A program made the position numbers and the translations under genes. From the NCBI RefSeq assembly GCF_016462545.1, contig NZ_JAEMTA010000046.1, positions 1 through 42,923 of the forward strand: a stretch of 42,923 nt of DNA, in the 5' to 3' direction. How positions within the stretch are numbered: the first letter of the stretch is position 1; the number at the start of each line of letters is the position of its first letter. The DNA comes from Mycolicibacterium sp. (GTDB lineage Bacteria > Actinomycetota > Actinomycetes > Mycobacteriales > Mycobacteriaceae). Positions 8,396-17,332 of the stretch are shown here, piece by piece. Under the pieces are notes generated by a model that worked only from the letters and a program-made list of their open reading frames with translations, was not told the DNA's origin and did no database searches.

Positions 8396-10117
8396 ATGAG
8401 CACGACATCGTCTTCCACGTCACTTCACCCCGCGGACATCGCACGGCCATCGGCGGGCGCCGTTCTCCAGGGCATCCCCGCCGTGGGGGGTGTGCAGTAC
8501 GCACCGGTGATCCGACCCGGTGCGCGACCCACCGTCGACGACGGAGTGGCGGGCGGCGACGTCGGCGAATCCGATCGCCCCGGCGAGGTGACGCGCTTCG
8601 CGGCTGCGGCCGCGGCCGTCGCGGACCGGCTGCGCGAACGCGCCGCGAACGCCTCCGGCGCCGCGTCGGAGGTGCTGGCGACCACCGCGCAACTGGCGCA
8701 GGACCGAGCGTGGATCGCCGCGACCGAGAAGAGGATCGGCGAGGGCAACCCTGCGGTGCGCGCGGTCACCGGGGCCGTCGATCAATTCGTCACCATGTTC
8801 ACCCAGCTGGGTGGGCTGATGGCCGAACGCGTCACCGACCTCCGCGACATCCGCGATCGCGTGATCGCCGAACTCAACGGCTTGCCCGAACCGGGCGTTC
8901 CGGTACCCGAGGTGCCATCGATCTTGTGCGCGGAGGATCTGGCCCCCGTCGACACGGCCGGCTTGGATGCCTCGCTCGTCGTCGCGCTGGCCACCACTCT
9001 TGGCGGACCCACCAGCCACACCGCGATCATCGCCCGCCAGCTCGGCATCCCGTGCGTGGTCGCGGTCGAGGGCCTGGACGCAGTCGCCGCGGGCACCATG
9101 GTCATGGTCGACGGCACCGCGGGCACCGTCACGGTGTCGCCCGACGAGGCCACTGCGACGCGTGCGGTCGACGTGGCGCGGGGCGAAGCGGACCTGGCCA
9201 AGAGCTGGAATGGCCCGGGCGCCACCGCCGATGGGCACGTGGTCGCGATCCTGGCCAACGTGCAGGACGGCGCGGCCGCGCGGTCGGCGCGTGAGACGCC
9301 CGCCGAGGGCGTCGGACTCTTCCGCACCGAGCTGTGCTTCCTGAACCGCTCGACCGAACCCTCCGTCGACGAACAGGCGGAGATCTACGGCGAGGTGCTC
9401 GAGGCGTTCGACGGACGCAAGGTCGTCATCCGCACGCTGGACGCGGGCTCGGACAAGCCGCTGAAGTTCGTCGGCCATCCCGACGAGGCGAACCCCGCGC
9501 TCGGTGTTCGCGGCATCCGCATCGCCGACGGCAACCCAGGCATCCTCACCAGGCAGCTCGAGGGCATCGCCGCCGCAGCCAAGGCCACCGGCAGTGCGCC
9601 ATGGGTGATGGCTCCGATGATCGCCACGCCCGCGGAGGCGGAGGCCTTCGCCACCGAGACCAGGGCGCACGGACTGGTGCCCGGGGTGATGATCGAGATC
9701 CCGGCCGCGGCGCTGCTCGCCGATCGCATCCTCGAGCACGTCGACTTCCTGTCGATCGGCACCAACGACCTGACGCAGTACACGATGGCCGCCGACCGGA
9801 TGTCGGCCGAGCTCGCCACGCTCACCGACCCCTGGCAGCCGGCGGTGCTGGCACTGGTCGCAATGGCGGCCAAGGCGGGTGTCGCGGTCGGCAAGCCCGT
9901 CGGCGTGTGCGGTGAAGCCGCCGCCGATCCGCAGCTGGCCTGCGTGCTGGTGGGGCTCGGCGTCTCGTCACTGTCGGCGGCCGCCGCGGCGGTGGCCGCC
10001 GTCGGGGCGAAGCTTGCCCAGGTGACGCTGGCGCAGTGCCAGGAGGCGGCCGAGGCGGCCTTGGGCACGGCCACCGCCGCGGAGGCACGCGCGGCCGCAG
10101 CAGCCGTCCTGGCGTGA
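8396..10117 (+). CDS. ptsI: PTS enzyme I (phosphoenolpyruvate-protein phosphotransferase)
   Basis: This 573-aa cytoplasmic enzyme transfers phosphate from phosphoenolpyruvate to HPr. It has an N-terminal HPr-binding helical region, the phosphohistidine domain with His208 in GGPTSHTAII, a linker, and the C-terminal PEP-binding barrel with catalytic Cys505 in GVCGE. It is divergent from fruR-fruK-fruA-ptsH and completes the same pathway. Three in-frame starts exist: TTG 8366, ATG 8372 and ATG 8396. The first two lie inside the predicted promoter, so the third was chosen. The N-terminus is Ser/Thr-rich and slightly longer than E. coli enzyme I (active His189 there). Confidence 0.94.
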   Translation: MSTTSSSTSLHPADIARPSAGAVLQGIPAVGGVQYAPVIRPGARPTVDDGVAGGDVGESDRPGEVTRFAAAAAAVADRLRERAANASGAASEVLATTAQLAQDRAWIAATEKRIGEGNPAVRAVTGAVDQFVTMFTQLGGLMAERVTDLRDIRDRVIAELNGLPEPGVPVPEVPSILCAEDLAPVDTAGLDASLVVALATTLGGPTSHTAIIARQLGIPCVVAVEGLDAVAAGTMVMVDGTAGTVTVSPDEATATRAVDVARGEADLAKSWNGPGATADGHVVAILANVQDGAAARSARETPAEGVGLFRTELCFLNRSTEPSVDEQAEIYGEVLEAFDGRKVVIRTLDAGSDKPLKFVGHPDEANPALGVRGIRIADGNPGILTRQLEGIAAAAKATGSAPWVMAPMIATPAEAEAFATETRAHGLVPGVMIEIPAAALLADRILEHVDFLSIGTNDLTQYTMAADRMSAELATLTDPWQPAVLALVAMAAKAGVAVGKPVGVCGEAAADPQLACVLVGLGVSSLSAAAAAVAAVGAKLAQVTLAQCQEAAEAALGTATAAEARAAAAAVLA

Positions 10118-10149
10118 CCTCGCTCGCGCGGTAAAACCGGTCAGGAATC

Positions 10150-10169
10150 AATCGGACCGCAGTCCGGTT
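10150..10169. repeat. Inverted repeat between ptsI and the pirin gene
   Basis: AATCGGAC-CGCA-GTCCGGTT has 8-base arms with one T/C mismatch (a G-U pair in RNA). It could be the ptsI terminator (no U-tract) or an operator for the pirin gene. The sequence does not decide which. Confidence 0.35.
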
Positions 10170-10201
10170 ATGGTGGGTACGTTCTCACCGAGGAGGTTCA
10201 G

Positions 10202-11176
10202 ATGCCCGCCATCACCGCCGACACCCTGACACTGGCCCGCATCGCGGGGCCCGCCGCGACCGACACGTCACGGCCGGTGCGATCGGTCACGACCGGACCG
10301 CGCGGCTACGAGGGTGAGGGTTTTCCCGTCGTGCGCGCCTTCGCCGGGGTGAGTGCCGCCGCGCTCGACCCCTTCGTGCACATGGACGAGATGGGTGAGG
10401 TCGAGTACGAGCCCGGCGAACCGCGCGGGACCGACTGGCATCCGCATCGCGGCTTCGAGACCGTGACCTACATGATCGATGGCCGCTTCGCGCACCAGGA
10501 TTCCCACGGTGGCGGCGGCCTCATCACCGACGGTGCCACGCAGTGGATGACCGCGGGCGCGGGCATCCTGCACATCGAGACGCCCCCCGCCGAGCTGGTC
10601 GAGAGCGGCGGCACGTTCCACGGCATCCAGTTGTGGGTGAACCTTCCCCGCAAGGACAAGTTCGCCACGCCGCGGTACCAGGCGATCGAGGGTGGCCAGG
10701 TCAGGCTGTTGTCCTCAGACGACGGCGGCGCGCTGGTGCGGATCATCGCGGGCGAGATCGACGGCCACCAGGGCCCCGGGTCGACGTACACGCCGATCAC
10801 GTTGGCCCACACCACGATCGCGCCGGGTGCACGGCTGGATCTGCCGTGGAACCGTGACTTCAACGCGCTGGTGTACGTGCTCGCCGGTGAGGGCGCGGTC
10901 GGCCCGGTCGGCACGCCGATCCGGCAGGGGCAGCTCGCGGTGATGGGACCCGGCGACCGCATCACCGTCGCGGCGAACGACGCGCAGGATTCACGCACTC
11001 CCGCGATGGAGGTCCTGCTGTTGGGCGGCAAACCCATTCGGGAGCCCGTGTTCCACTACGGCCCGTTCGTGATGAACTCGAAGTCGGAGCTGATCCAGGC
11101 GATGGAGGATTACCACGCGGGCAAGTTCGGCACCGTCCCGCCGAACGCCCTGATGCCGCATACCTCGGGGCGCTGA
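10202..11176 (+). CDS. Pirin family protein
   Basis: This 324-aa bicupin belongs to the pirin family. The iron-binding residues of human pirin are conserved: His80 and His82 in HPHRGFETV, and His124 and Glu126 in GILHIE. The N-terminal cupin covers about 35-170 and the C-terminal cupin about 190-300. Some bacterial pirins act as quercetin dioxygenases and others as stress regulators; the sequence does not tell which applies. A strong GAGGAGG site precedes the ATG. It is convergent with the FUSC gene with only 4 bp between the stop codons. Confidence 0.92.
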   Translation: MPAITADTLTLARIAGPAATDTSRPVRSVTTGPRGYEGEGFPVVRAFAGVSAAALDPFVHMDEMGEVEYEPGEPRGTDWHPHRGFETVTYMIDGRFAHQDSHGGGGLITDGATQWMTAGAGILHIETPPAELVESGGTFHGIQLWVNLPRKDKFATPRYQAIEGGQVRLLSSDDGGALVRIIAGEIDGHQGPGSTYTPITLAHTTIAPGARLDLPWNRDFNALVYVLAGEGAVGPVGTPIRQGQLAVMGPGDRITVAANDAQDSRTPAMEVLLLGGKPIREPVFHYGPFVMNSKSELIQAMEDYHAGKFGTVPPNALMPHTSGR

Positions 11177-11180
11177 CTCG

Positions 11181-13334
11181 CTAACCGCTTTGCACCGCGA
11201 CCGGATGCGCCGGTTCGGGGTAGAGCAGTTCCAGCTCACCGAGATTCGCCGCCACGGTCACGAGCGGTAGCGCGGCCCGAATCGATAGCTCGCTGGGGCC
11301 GGCCTCGGCGCGAAGGGCCAGCACGAAGTCGTCGCCGATGGGACCGAGCTCGTGCACCGGCCGCCGACCGTGCAAGCGTTCGCGGATTGCGGAGGTGTGC
11401 AACTCCAGCACGTCGCGCACCCGCGGGTAGGTGTTCAGTGGAGGCGGCACCACGTCGGCGATCAGCTCCGCGGCGTTGCGTACGCGCACGGCGCGGTTGG
11501 CGGCGCGGATGACCGGCGCTCGCTGGTCGGTCGATCCGCCGCTCTCCGAAAGATATTGGCGCACGGCGTCATCGAGCGTTCGCGAGGCCGACATCGCATC
11601 GTGGCCGAGTGAGAAGACGCGGTCGTTGGCCGACTCGGAGGCACCCCGCGTGACCCGTTTGACCGCGACGGTGAGGTACGTGGAGCCCGCCGCGATCGTC
11701 GCGTCCACCGCTCGGGAGACGTGCCCGGCGGCACCCCGCGGCCACAGCAGCAGCGACACGACGGCACCCACCGCCGCGCCGACGATGACGTCCTCGACCC
11801 GGATCAGACCCACCTGCCAGCCACTCGGGCTGATGACGTTGAAGATGATCAGCACCATCATGGTGAACATCGCCTGGCCCGCGACGAACGAGGCGACCTC
11901 CGGCACGTAGGCCGATCCGAACGCGACGACGGGCAATGTCAGCCACAGCACGATGGGGTCCAACCCCATCAACTCGATGAACACCACACCGAGCATGAAG
12001 CCGATCGTCGTCCCCCCGACCGCTCGGATCACCCTCGTTCCGGTCGTCAGTGCGCTGCTGCGCAGCACTGACATCGCACCGAGGACCACCCAGAAGCCGT
12101 GCTGGACCGGAAAGACGTGGGTGACGGCGACCGCGAGAGCCAGCCCGAGGCCGGTCCGGATGCTGTTGCGCACCACGACTGCCCGGGTCGCGAGGAAACC
12201 ACCGGGCAGCGACGTGAGCGCTTGCGACTCCGACAGCACGCGTTCGGCGGCCCCTGACTCCGGCAGTCTGCGACCCAGCACCCGTGCCCACACCGGGCGG
12301 GCGTCGGCCGCCGCGGCGATGCCGATCACCCGTCCGGTGGTTCCCACGCAGCCCGATATGGTCCTGCGGGTCAACAGCTTTCGCCCCACGGCGATTGCGG
12401 TGGCATCGTTGGCCTCGGCGAGTATCTCGACGATGTCGTCTCGATAGCGACTCTGAGCTATCAAGCGCTGGATCGCCAGCGCCGCAGCGAGGCTCTCGCG
12501 GTGGCCGTCGCGTTCGGCCACGCCGGTACTGAGCACCAGCGCGCTCTCGCGCAGCACTCGCACGACGGGGTCCCGCATCTCCGCCAGTAGGTCGCCGCTG
12601 GCATCGGTGATCCGATCCGCGAGCCACTGCAGGTCGTCGACGACCCGCACCAGCGCACGACTGCCCGCCGTCAGCCCGACGGGTCGGAAGTCGGCGCCCA
12701 GGAAGTTGACCCGTAACGCGCCCATGGCCGACGTCACGTCGTCGGCGGTGGCCACGCCGTCGAGACGGTCGGCCAGCGTTCGGCACACCAGTGCGGCGTG
12801 ACGGCGAAGATCGTCGTGGTGTCGGGGCGGTAGCAGGAACAGCGCGGCGGGCACGGCCAGCGCGAGCGCGATGCACCAGCCCAGGAGTCGCTCGGGAATC
12901 GGCCCAGCGGGCGTGCAGGCCGGCAGCACGAAGACCATCAGCGTCGACCGCTGTCCCGCCGCGACGATCTCGCTCAGCACCCCGGAGAACGTGACCGCCA
13001 CCGCCACGACGAACATCGCCACCACCGCGAGCCAGGGGATCGGCGCCACCAGCGTGCCCAAGGTGATGAGGATGACGCCGTTGACCGCGAGACCGCCGTA
13101 GGCCAGCGCTCGCGCGGGCCGGTTGCCGGGGAAGTCGACGGTTATCAGCAGCGCCACCGAACCGAAGATCGCGAACAACGGTGTCTGTGAATCACTTCCG
13201 ACGGCGAACCCGACGGCGGCGGCCAGCGGCAGCACGATCGCGGCTCGCAGCGCCCGCCGCGCCGCGTCGTTCTCCGGGTCGCGCGTCCTGACCCGATCGA
13301 TCGCCCGGCGCCATGGACCAGCCGGGATCAGCAT
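11181..13334 (-). CDS. FUSC-family membrane transporter
   Basis: This 717-aa protein has two blocks of hydrophobic helices (about residues 29-190 and 390-545), each followed by a cytoplasmic helical region. That is the layout of FUSC/aromatic-acid-efflux (YccS, AaeB-like) proteins. The segment QHGFWVVLGAMSVLR at the start of the second block resembles the family signature. Such proteins export small aromatic or weak-acid compounds; the substrate here is unknown. It follows the TetR gene by 24 bp, so the two probably form an operon controlled by that regulator. Confidence 0.82.
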   Translation of the reverse strand: MLIPAGPWRRAIDRVRTRDPENDAARRALRAAIVLPLAAAVGFAVGSDSQTPLFAIFGSVALLITVDFPGNRPARALAYGGLAVNGVILITLGTLVAPIPWLAVVAMFVVAVAVTFSGVLSEIVAAGQRSTLMVFVLPACTPAGPIPERLLGWCIALALAVPAALFLLPPRHHDDLRRHAALVCRTLADRLDGVATADDVTSAMGALRVNFLGADFRPVGLTAGSRALVRVVDDLQWLADRITDASGDLLAEMRDPVVRVLRESALVLSTGVAERDGHRESLAAALAIQRLIAQSRYRDDIVEILAEANDATAIAVGRKLLTRRTISGCVGTTGRVIGIAAAADARPVWARVLGRRLPESGAAERVLSESQALTSLPGGFLATRAVVVRNSIRTGLGLALAVAVTHVFPVQHGFWVVLGAMSVLRSSALTTGTRVIRAVGGTTIGFMLGVVFIELMGLDPIVLWLTLPVVAFGSAYVPEVASFVAGQAMFTMMVLIIFNVISPSGWQVGLIRVEDVIVGAAVGAVVSLLLWPRGAAGHVSRAVDATIAAGSTYLTVAVKRVTRGASESANDRVFSLGHDAMSASRTLDDAVRQYLSESGGSTDQRAPVIRAANRAVRVRNAAELIADVVPPPLNTYPRVRDVLELHTSAIRERLHGRRPVHELGPIGDDFVLALRAEAGPSELSIRAALPLVTVAANLGELELLYPEPAHPVAVQSG

Positions 13335-13358
13335 GAAAGCCGATGGTAGACCGGCGCG

Positions 13359-13922
13359 TCAGGTGATGTCCGGCACCGAGCCGAACCGGCCGGAATCGAG
13401 GGCTTCGAGGAGTTGGGCACCGATCCATGCCAGGTCCGTGGAGGCCAACGGCAGCCGGGACTGCTCATAGCCGATCAGCAGATACATCGCCGAGGAGGCG
13501 AACACCCGGGCGCGGTGCTCGTCGGCCAGGAGGGCGAATGCTGCGTCGACGAGCACGTCGAACCGTCGCTGATCGACGGCGGACTGCACGGCCAGCACCT
13601 CCGGATCGGTCGAGCTCCACGCCCGGATCGCCGCCTCGGTGCCGTGGGGCAGTCCGAGTGCGGTCTGAATGAACGTCTCGATGCGCCGTCGAGGATCGGA
13701 CTGTCTGCAGATGGTGGCGATGCTGGCGGCGCGCACCGCGGCCCAGTAGTCGACGAGCGCCCGGGTGTACGCCGACCAACTGGGGAAGTAGTGATAGAAG
13801 GAGCCGGTGGTGACGCCAAGACGGTTGCAGACACCGGCCAGCTTGAGGCCCCCGTAACCCAGGTCGGACAACACGTCGAGGCCGGTCTGGAAGTACGACT
13901 CCCGTGAAACCGCGCCCGCCAT
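13359..13922 (-). CDS. TetR-family regulator upstream of the FUSC transporter
   Basis: This 187-aa TetR-type repressor has an N-terminal helix-turn-helix (about residues 8-55, including VCNRLGVTTGSFYHYFPS) and an all-helical ligand domain. It lies 24 bp upstream of the FUSC gene on the same strand, so it may sense and control export of the transporter's substrate (inference). ATG 13922 is used here; an in-frame GTG at 13934 would add four residues (MFSP). It is divergent from the second TetR gene at 14112, and the 190-bp gap between them contains a near-palindrome that may be an operator. Confidence 0.85.
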   Translation of the reverse strand: MAGAVSRESYFQTGLDVLSDLGYGGLKLAGVCNRLGVTTGSFYHYFPSWSAYTRALVDYWAAVRAASIATICRQSDPRRRIETFIQTALGLPHGTEAAIRAWSSTDPEVLAVQSAVDQRRFDVLVDAAFALLADEHRARVFASSAMYLLIGYEQSRLPLASTDLAWIGAQLLEALDSGRFGSVPDIT

Positions 13923-13990
13923 GGGTGAGAACACTAGTTGTCAAGGTGCACGGTGAGCTCGGGGCAGGGGCTGTCAGCTATGTCTGAATT

Positions 13991-14003
13991 CCGTAATATT
14001 CGG
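13991..14003. promoter_or_regulatory. Near-palindrome between the two divergent tetR genes
   Basis: CCGTAATATTCGG is a 13-bp palindrome broken by one mismatch, in a locally AT-richer stretch. It is a plausible operator for one of the flanking TetR proteins. Nothing else is recognisable in the 13935-14111 gap except weak promoter-like sequence. Confidence 0.3.
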
Positions 14004-14111
14004 CCGGTTTCCCCCGATTGACGGCACTGATGGTTTGCTGGATTTCAAGTTTTTACGCCTCCGCAACCATTTTGGTCCTCGACGGCAGGTGGCTCGTGGC
14101 ACAATTTGACC

Positions 14112-14747
14112 GTGCCATACACCGCGACCCGAGGCCCCGGCCGTCCGCCCGCAGCGAAGGCGGCTGAGACGCGCGAGCGCATCGTGCGCGCGGCGCGGGA
14201 GGTTTTCAGCGAACTCGGTTACGACGCAGCAACGTTCCAGGCGATCGCGATACGTGCAGATCTGACGCGTCCGGCGATAAATCATTACTTCGCCAGCAAG
14301 CGCGTTCTGTATGCCGAAGTGGTCGAGAAGACCAACGAGTTGGTGGTTGCCGACGGCATGGCCAAGGCCGACGGGCAGACCTCACTCCTTAAGCGGCTGT
14401 CCGCGTTCTTCTCCGCCGCCATGCAAGCCGATTCCCGGGATCGTTCGGCCGCGGCCTTCCTGGTCACGTCGGTGCTGGAATCGCAGCGCCATCCGGAGCT
14501 CAGCCGTGACGAGCACAACTCCCTGAAGACCTCCAGGGCCTTCGTGACCTGGGCTGTTACCGACGCTCTGCAGCGGGGTGAGCTGACGACGGACACCGAC
14601 GTCGCGACGCTGGTCGAGATGCTCGTCGCCGTGATGTGGGGAATGGGTTTCTACGCCGGCTACGTTGGCGGGCACGATGAACTCACCACGATCGTGGACA
14701 AGCTCGAACTTCTCCTGGCGAACAAACTCTGGACGCTTGCCGAGTAA
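14112..14747 (+). CDS. TetR-family regulator (Rv0144-like)
   Basis: This 211-aa TetR protein has an N-terminal DNA-binding domain (about residues 22-70, with FQAIAIRADLTRPAINHYF as the HTH) preceded by a GRPP segment, and a C-terminal ligand domain. It sits ahead of a methyltransferase and an aldehyde dehydrogenase-SDR-quinone reductase set, as Rv0144 does in M. tuberculosis (from memory). GTG 14112 was chosen over TTG 14106 because CACAAT at 14100-14105 could be a -10 box placing the transcript start on the GTG. It may repress the dehydrogenase genes through the palindrome at 15812 (inference). Confidence 0.87.
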   Translation: MPYTATRGPGRPPAAKAAETRERIVRAAREVFSELGYDAATFQAIAIRADLTRPAINHYFASKRVLYAEVVEKTNELVVADGMAKADGQTSLLKRLSAFFSAAMQADSRDRSAAAFLVTSVLESQRHPELSRDEHNSLKTSRAFVTWAVTDALQRGELTTDTDVATLVEMLVAVMWGMGFYAGYVGGHDELTTIVDKLELLLANKLWTLAE

Positions 14748-14756
14748 CTCGGCAAG
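14736..14756 (+). terminator. Hairpin with the tetR stop codon in its loop
   Basis: CTTGCCGAG-TAA-CTCGGCAAG forms a perfect 9-bp stem whose 3-base loop is the stop codon of the TetR gene. AUUUCGG follows. It is probably an intrinsic terminator separating the regulator from the methyltransferase gene. Confidence 0.6.
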
Positions 14757-14864
14757 ATTTCGGCGCACGTCCACGGTGACGTAGGGCACATTGCCGCATA
14801 GCTGAACTAACCTTCTCGGTAGCATGGCGAACGACCTGTAGCGGCTACCGAATGAACGGCACCC

Positions 14865-15797
14865 ATGAGCTCCTTGCGCACGCACGACGACAGCTGGGAC
14901 ATCGCCACCAGCGTGGGATCCACCGCGGTGATGGTGGCCGCCGCGCGAGCCGGTGAAACCGAGCGCGAGACACCGTTGATCCGCGACCCGTACGCCAAGA
15001 TCCTGGTTGCCGGAGCGGGCACGGGCGTATGGGAGTTCATGCTCGACGACTCCTTCGTCGAGAAGGTCGCCCAGGCGGACCCCGAGTCAGCGGCGATCTT
15101 CGAGCACATGGGCAACTACCAGGCCGTGCGAACGCATTTCTTCGATGCGTTCTTCGCTGCTGCCGCCGAGGCCGGGATCCGCCAGGTCGTCATCCTGGCG
15201 TCGGGCCTGGACTCCCGGGCGTACCGCCTCGACTGGCCCACCGGCACCACCGTCTTCGAGATCGATCAGCCGAAGGTCCTCGAGTACAAGTCGACGACGT
15301 TGGCCGAGCACGGCGCGCAACCCTCCGCGGTGCGCCACGAGGTGCCCATCGATCTGCGCTACGACTGGCCCACCGCACTGGTCGAGGCGGGTTTCGATCC
15401 TTCGACGCCGACGGCCTGGCTTGCCGAAGGTCTGCTGATGTACCTGCCTGCCGACGCCCAGGATCGTCTGTTCGAGCAGGTCACCGAGCTGAGCGCGCCC
15501 GGCAGCCGGGTTGCCGCCGAGACCGTCGGGGTGCAGGCGCAGGACCGACGTGAGCTGATGCGTGAGCGGTTCCAGCGGATCGCCGCGCAGTTCGACATGC
15601 AGGACGCCATCGACGTCGGCGACCTGATGTATCACGACGAGAACCGGGCCGACGTCACCGACTGGCTCAACGGCCACGGCTGGACCGCATCGGCGGTGAC
15701 CTCGCAGGACGAGATGCGCCGCCTCGATCGGTGGGTGCTGCTGGAGCAAACCGACCAGAAGGCGTTCTCCGACTTCGTCGTGGGAGAGCGCGGCTGA
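14865..15797 (+). CDS. SAM-dependent methyltransferase, Rv0145/Rv0146 family
   Basis: This 310-aa class I methyltransferase belongs to the mycobacteria-rich group related to leucine carboxyl methyltransferases. Motif I is VVILASGLDSRAYRL (residues 108-122), followed by the acidic FEIDQPKVLEYK (131-142) that contacts the cofactor, and AEGLLMYLP further on. The N-terminal TSVGSTAVMVAAARAGET and RDPYA segments are typical of this group. The substrate of the family is not established. Species often carry many copies; only one is present here where M. tuberculosis has the tandem pair Rv0145-Rv0146 (from memory). Confidence 0.9.
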   Translation: MSSLRTHDDSWDIATSVGSTAVMVAAARAGETERETPLIRDPYAKILVAGAGTGVWEFMLDDSFVEKVAQADPESAAIFEHMGNYQAVRTHFFDAFFAAAAEAGIRQVVILASGLDSRAYRLDWPTGTTVFEIDQPKVLEYKSTTLAEHGAQPSAVRHEVPIDLRYDWPTALVEAGFDPSTPTAWLAEGLLMYLPADAQDRLFEQVTELSAPGSRVAAETVGVQAQDRRELMRERFQRIAAQFDMQDAIDVGDLMYHDENRADVTDWLNGHGWTASAVTSQDEMRRLDRWVLLEQTDQKAFSDFVVGERG

Positions 15798-15811
15798 CCG
15801 AGGTCTGTTCG

Positions 15812-15834
15812 CCAACCGGGTGGTTGGTTAGGAT
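15812..15834 (+). promoter_or_regulatory. Candidate promoter and TetR-type operator of the aldehyde dehydrogenase operon
   Basis: CCAACC-GGGT-GGTTGG (15812-15827) is a perfect 6-bp inverted repeat. It ends one base before TAGGAT (15829-15834), a good mycobacterial -10 box; the -35 region (TGTTCG) is weak. A protein bound to the repeat would cover the core promoter. AGGAAGGA at 15853-15860 is the ribosome binding site of the next gene. Confidence 0.5.
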
Positions 15835-15866
15835 CGGGGCGTTCCTCGGGTCAGGAAGGACTCCCC

Positions 15867-17276
15867 ATGACCACCGAAGCCACAGAAGTTCACGCCCCGC
15901 CCAGCACCGCCGTCGACGTTCCGGCGACCGTCGCCCGCCTCCGCAAGACCTTCGCCAGCGGCCGCACCCGTGACGTCGCCTGGCGAAAGCGCCAGCTGGA
16001 AGCGCTGGAGAAGCTCGTCACCGACAACGAGCCCGCCATCGCGGCGGCGCTCGAACAGGACCTGGGCCGCAAGCCGTTCGAATCGTGGTTGGCCGACATC
16101 GCCAGCACCGCGGGTGAGGCCGCCGACGCCGCCCGCAACGTCGGCAAGTGGACCAAGCGCAAGCACCGCCGCCTCGAATTCTCCCAATTGCCGGGGCGCG
16201 GGTGGATCGAGTACGAGCCCTACGGCACGGTGCTGGTCATCGGTGCGTGGAACTTTCCGTTCGCCCTGACGCTCGGGCCCGCGGTCGGTGCCATCGCCGC
16301 CGGCAACACCGTCGTCCTCAAGCCCTCCGAAGTGTCGCCGGCGTCCTCCGCGCTGATGGCCGAGCTCGTGCCGAAGTACCTGGACTCCGACGCGATTGCG
16401 GTCATCGAAGGCGACGGGTCGGTCAGCCAGGAACTGATCGCGCAGGGCTTCGACCGCCTGTGCTTCACCGGCGGTACCGAGATCGGGCGCAAGGTCTACG
16501 AGGGTGCCGCCAAGCACCTCACCCCGGTGACGCTCGAGCTCGGTGGCAAGAGCCCGGTGATCGTCGCCGCGGACGCCGACGTTGCCGTCGCAGCCAAGCG
16601 CATCGCATGGACCAAGTTGATCAACTCCGGCCAGATCTGCATTGCACCGGACTACGTCCTGGCCGACGCCAAGATCCGCGACGAGTTGGTCAGCAAGATC
16701 GGCGAGGCCGTCGCGAGCTTCGAGGCGGGCAACTCCGGTGGCAAGCGCATCGTCAACGAACGCCACTTCGGACGGCTGACCACGGCGCTGGCCGCCACCA
16801 AGGGCAAGGTCGCGATCGGAGGCGGCTCCGATGCCGCCACCATCGAGATCCAACCGACGGTCGTCGTCGACCCGGCGGTGGACGAGCCGCTGATGACCGA
16901 CGAGATCTTCGGGCCCATCCTGCCGATCGTCACCGTGCAATCCCTGGACGAGGCAATCGATTTCGTCAACTCACGGCCCAAGCCGCTGGCGGCCTATCTG
17001 TTCACCAAGAGCAAGGACGTGCGTGAGCGAGTGATCAAGGAGGTGTCGGCCGGCGGCATGCTGGTCAACCATCTCCTGTTCCAGTTCTCGACCACCAAGC
17101 TGCCGTTCGGCGGCGTCGGGCCGTCGGGGATGGGCGCCTACCACGGCAAGTTCGGCTTCGAGGAGTTCAGCCATCGCAAGTCGGTGCTGACCAAGCCAAC
17201 CCGACCCGATCTCACCGCCATGATCTACCCGCCGTATACAGAGAAGGCGTGGAAGCTGGCGCGGAAGCTCTTCTAG
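15867..17276 (+). CDS. Aldehyde dehydrogenase (class 3-like, Rv0147)
   Basis: This 469-aa NAD(P)-dependent enzyme oxidises an aldehyde to its acid. Glu224 in LELGGKSP is the general base and Cys258 in NSGQICIAPDYV is the nucleophile. WNFPF, FTGGTEIG and PFGGVGPSGMG are the expected cofactor and C-terminal motifs. The length and the IAPDYV pattern match class 3 fatty-aldehyde dehydrogenases. It opens a plus-strand run with the SDR (56 bp later), the quinone oxidoreductase, the HAD protein and a small membrane protein, suggesting a degradative or detoxifying pathway for a lipid-derived compound (inference). Confidence 0.93.
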   Translation: MTTEATEVHAPPSTAVDVPATVARLRKTFASGRTRDVAWRKRQLEALEKLVTDNEPAIAAALEQDLGRKPFESWLADIASTAGEAADAARNVGKWTKRKHRRLEFSQLPGRGWIEYEPYGTVLVIGAWNFPFALTLGPAVGAIAAGNTVVLKPSEVSPASSALMAELVPKYLDSDAIAVIEGDGSVSQELIAQGFDRLCFTGGTEIGRKVYEGAAKHLTPVTLELGGKSPVIVAADADVAVAAKRIAWTKLINSGQICIAPDYVLADAKIRDELVSKIGEAVASFEAGNSGGKRIVNERHFGRLTTALAATKGKVAIGGGSDAATIEIQPTVVVDPAVDEPLMTDEIFGPILPIVTVQSLDEAIDFVNSRPKPLAAYLFTKSKDVRERVIKEVSAGGMLVNHLLFQFSTTKLPFGGVGPSGMGAYHGKFGFEEFSHRKSVLTKPTRPDLTAMIYPPYTEKAWKLARKLF

Positions 17277-17332
17277 CCCTGGCAACACAACTCGTCATGT
17301 CCGTTCACTGAAGATCAAGAGTTAGGAACGCA

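Noticed and set aside
8420..9739. Minus-strand open frame of 439 codons opposite ptsI
   Set aside because: It is a compositional shadow of ptsI with no recognisable domain.
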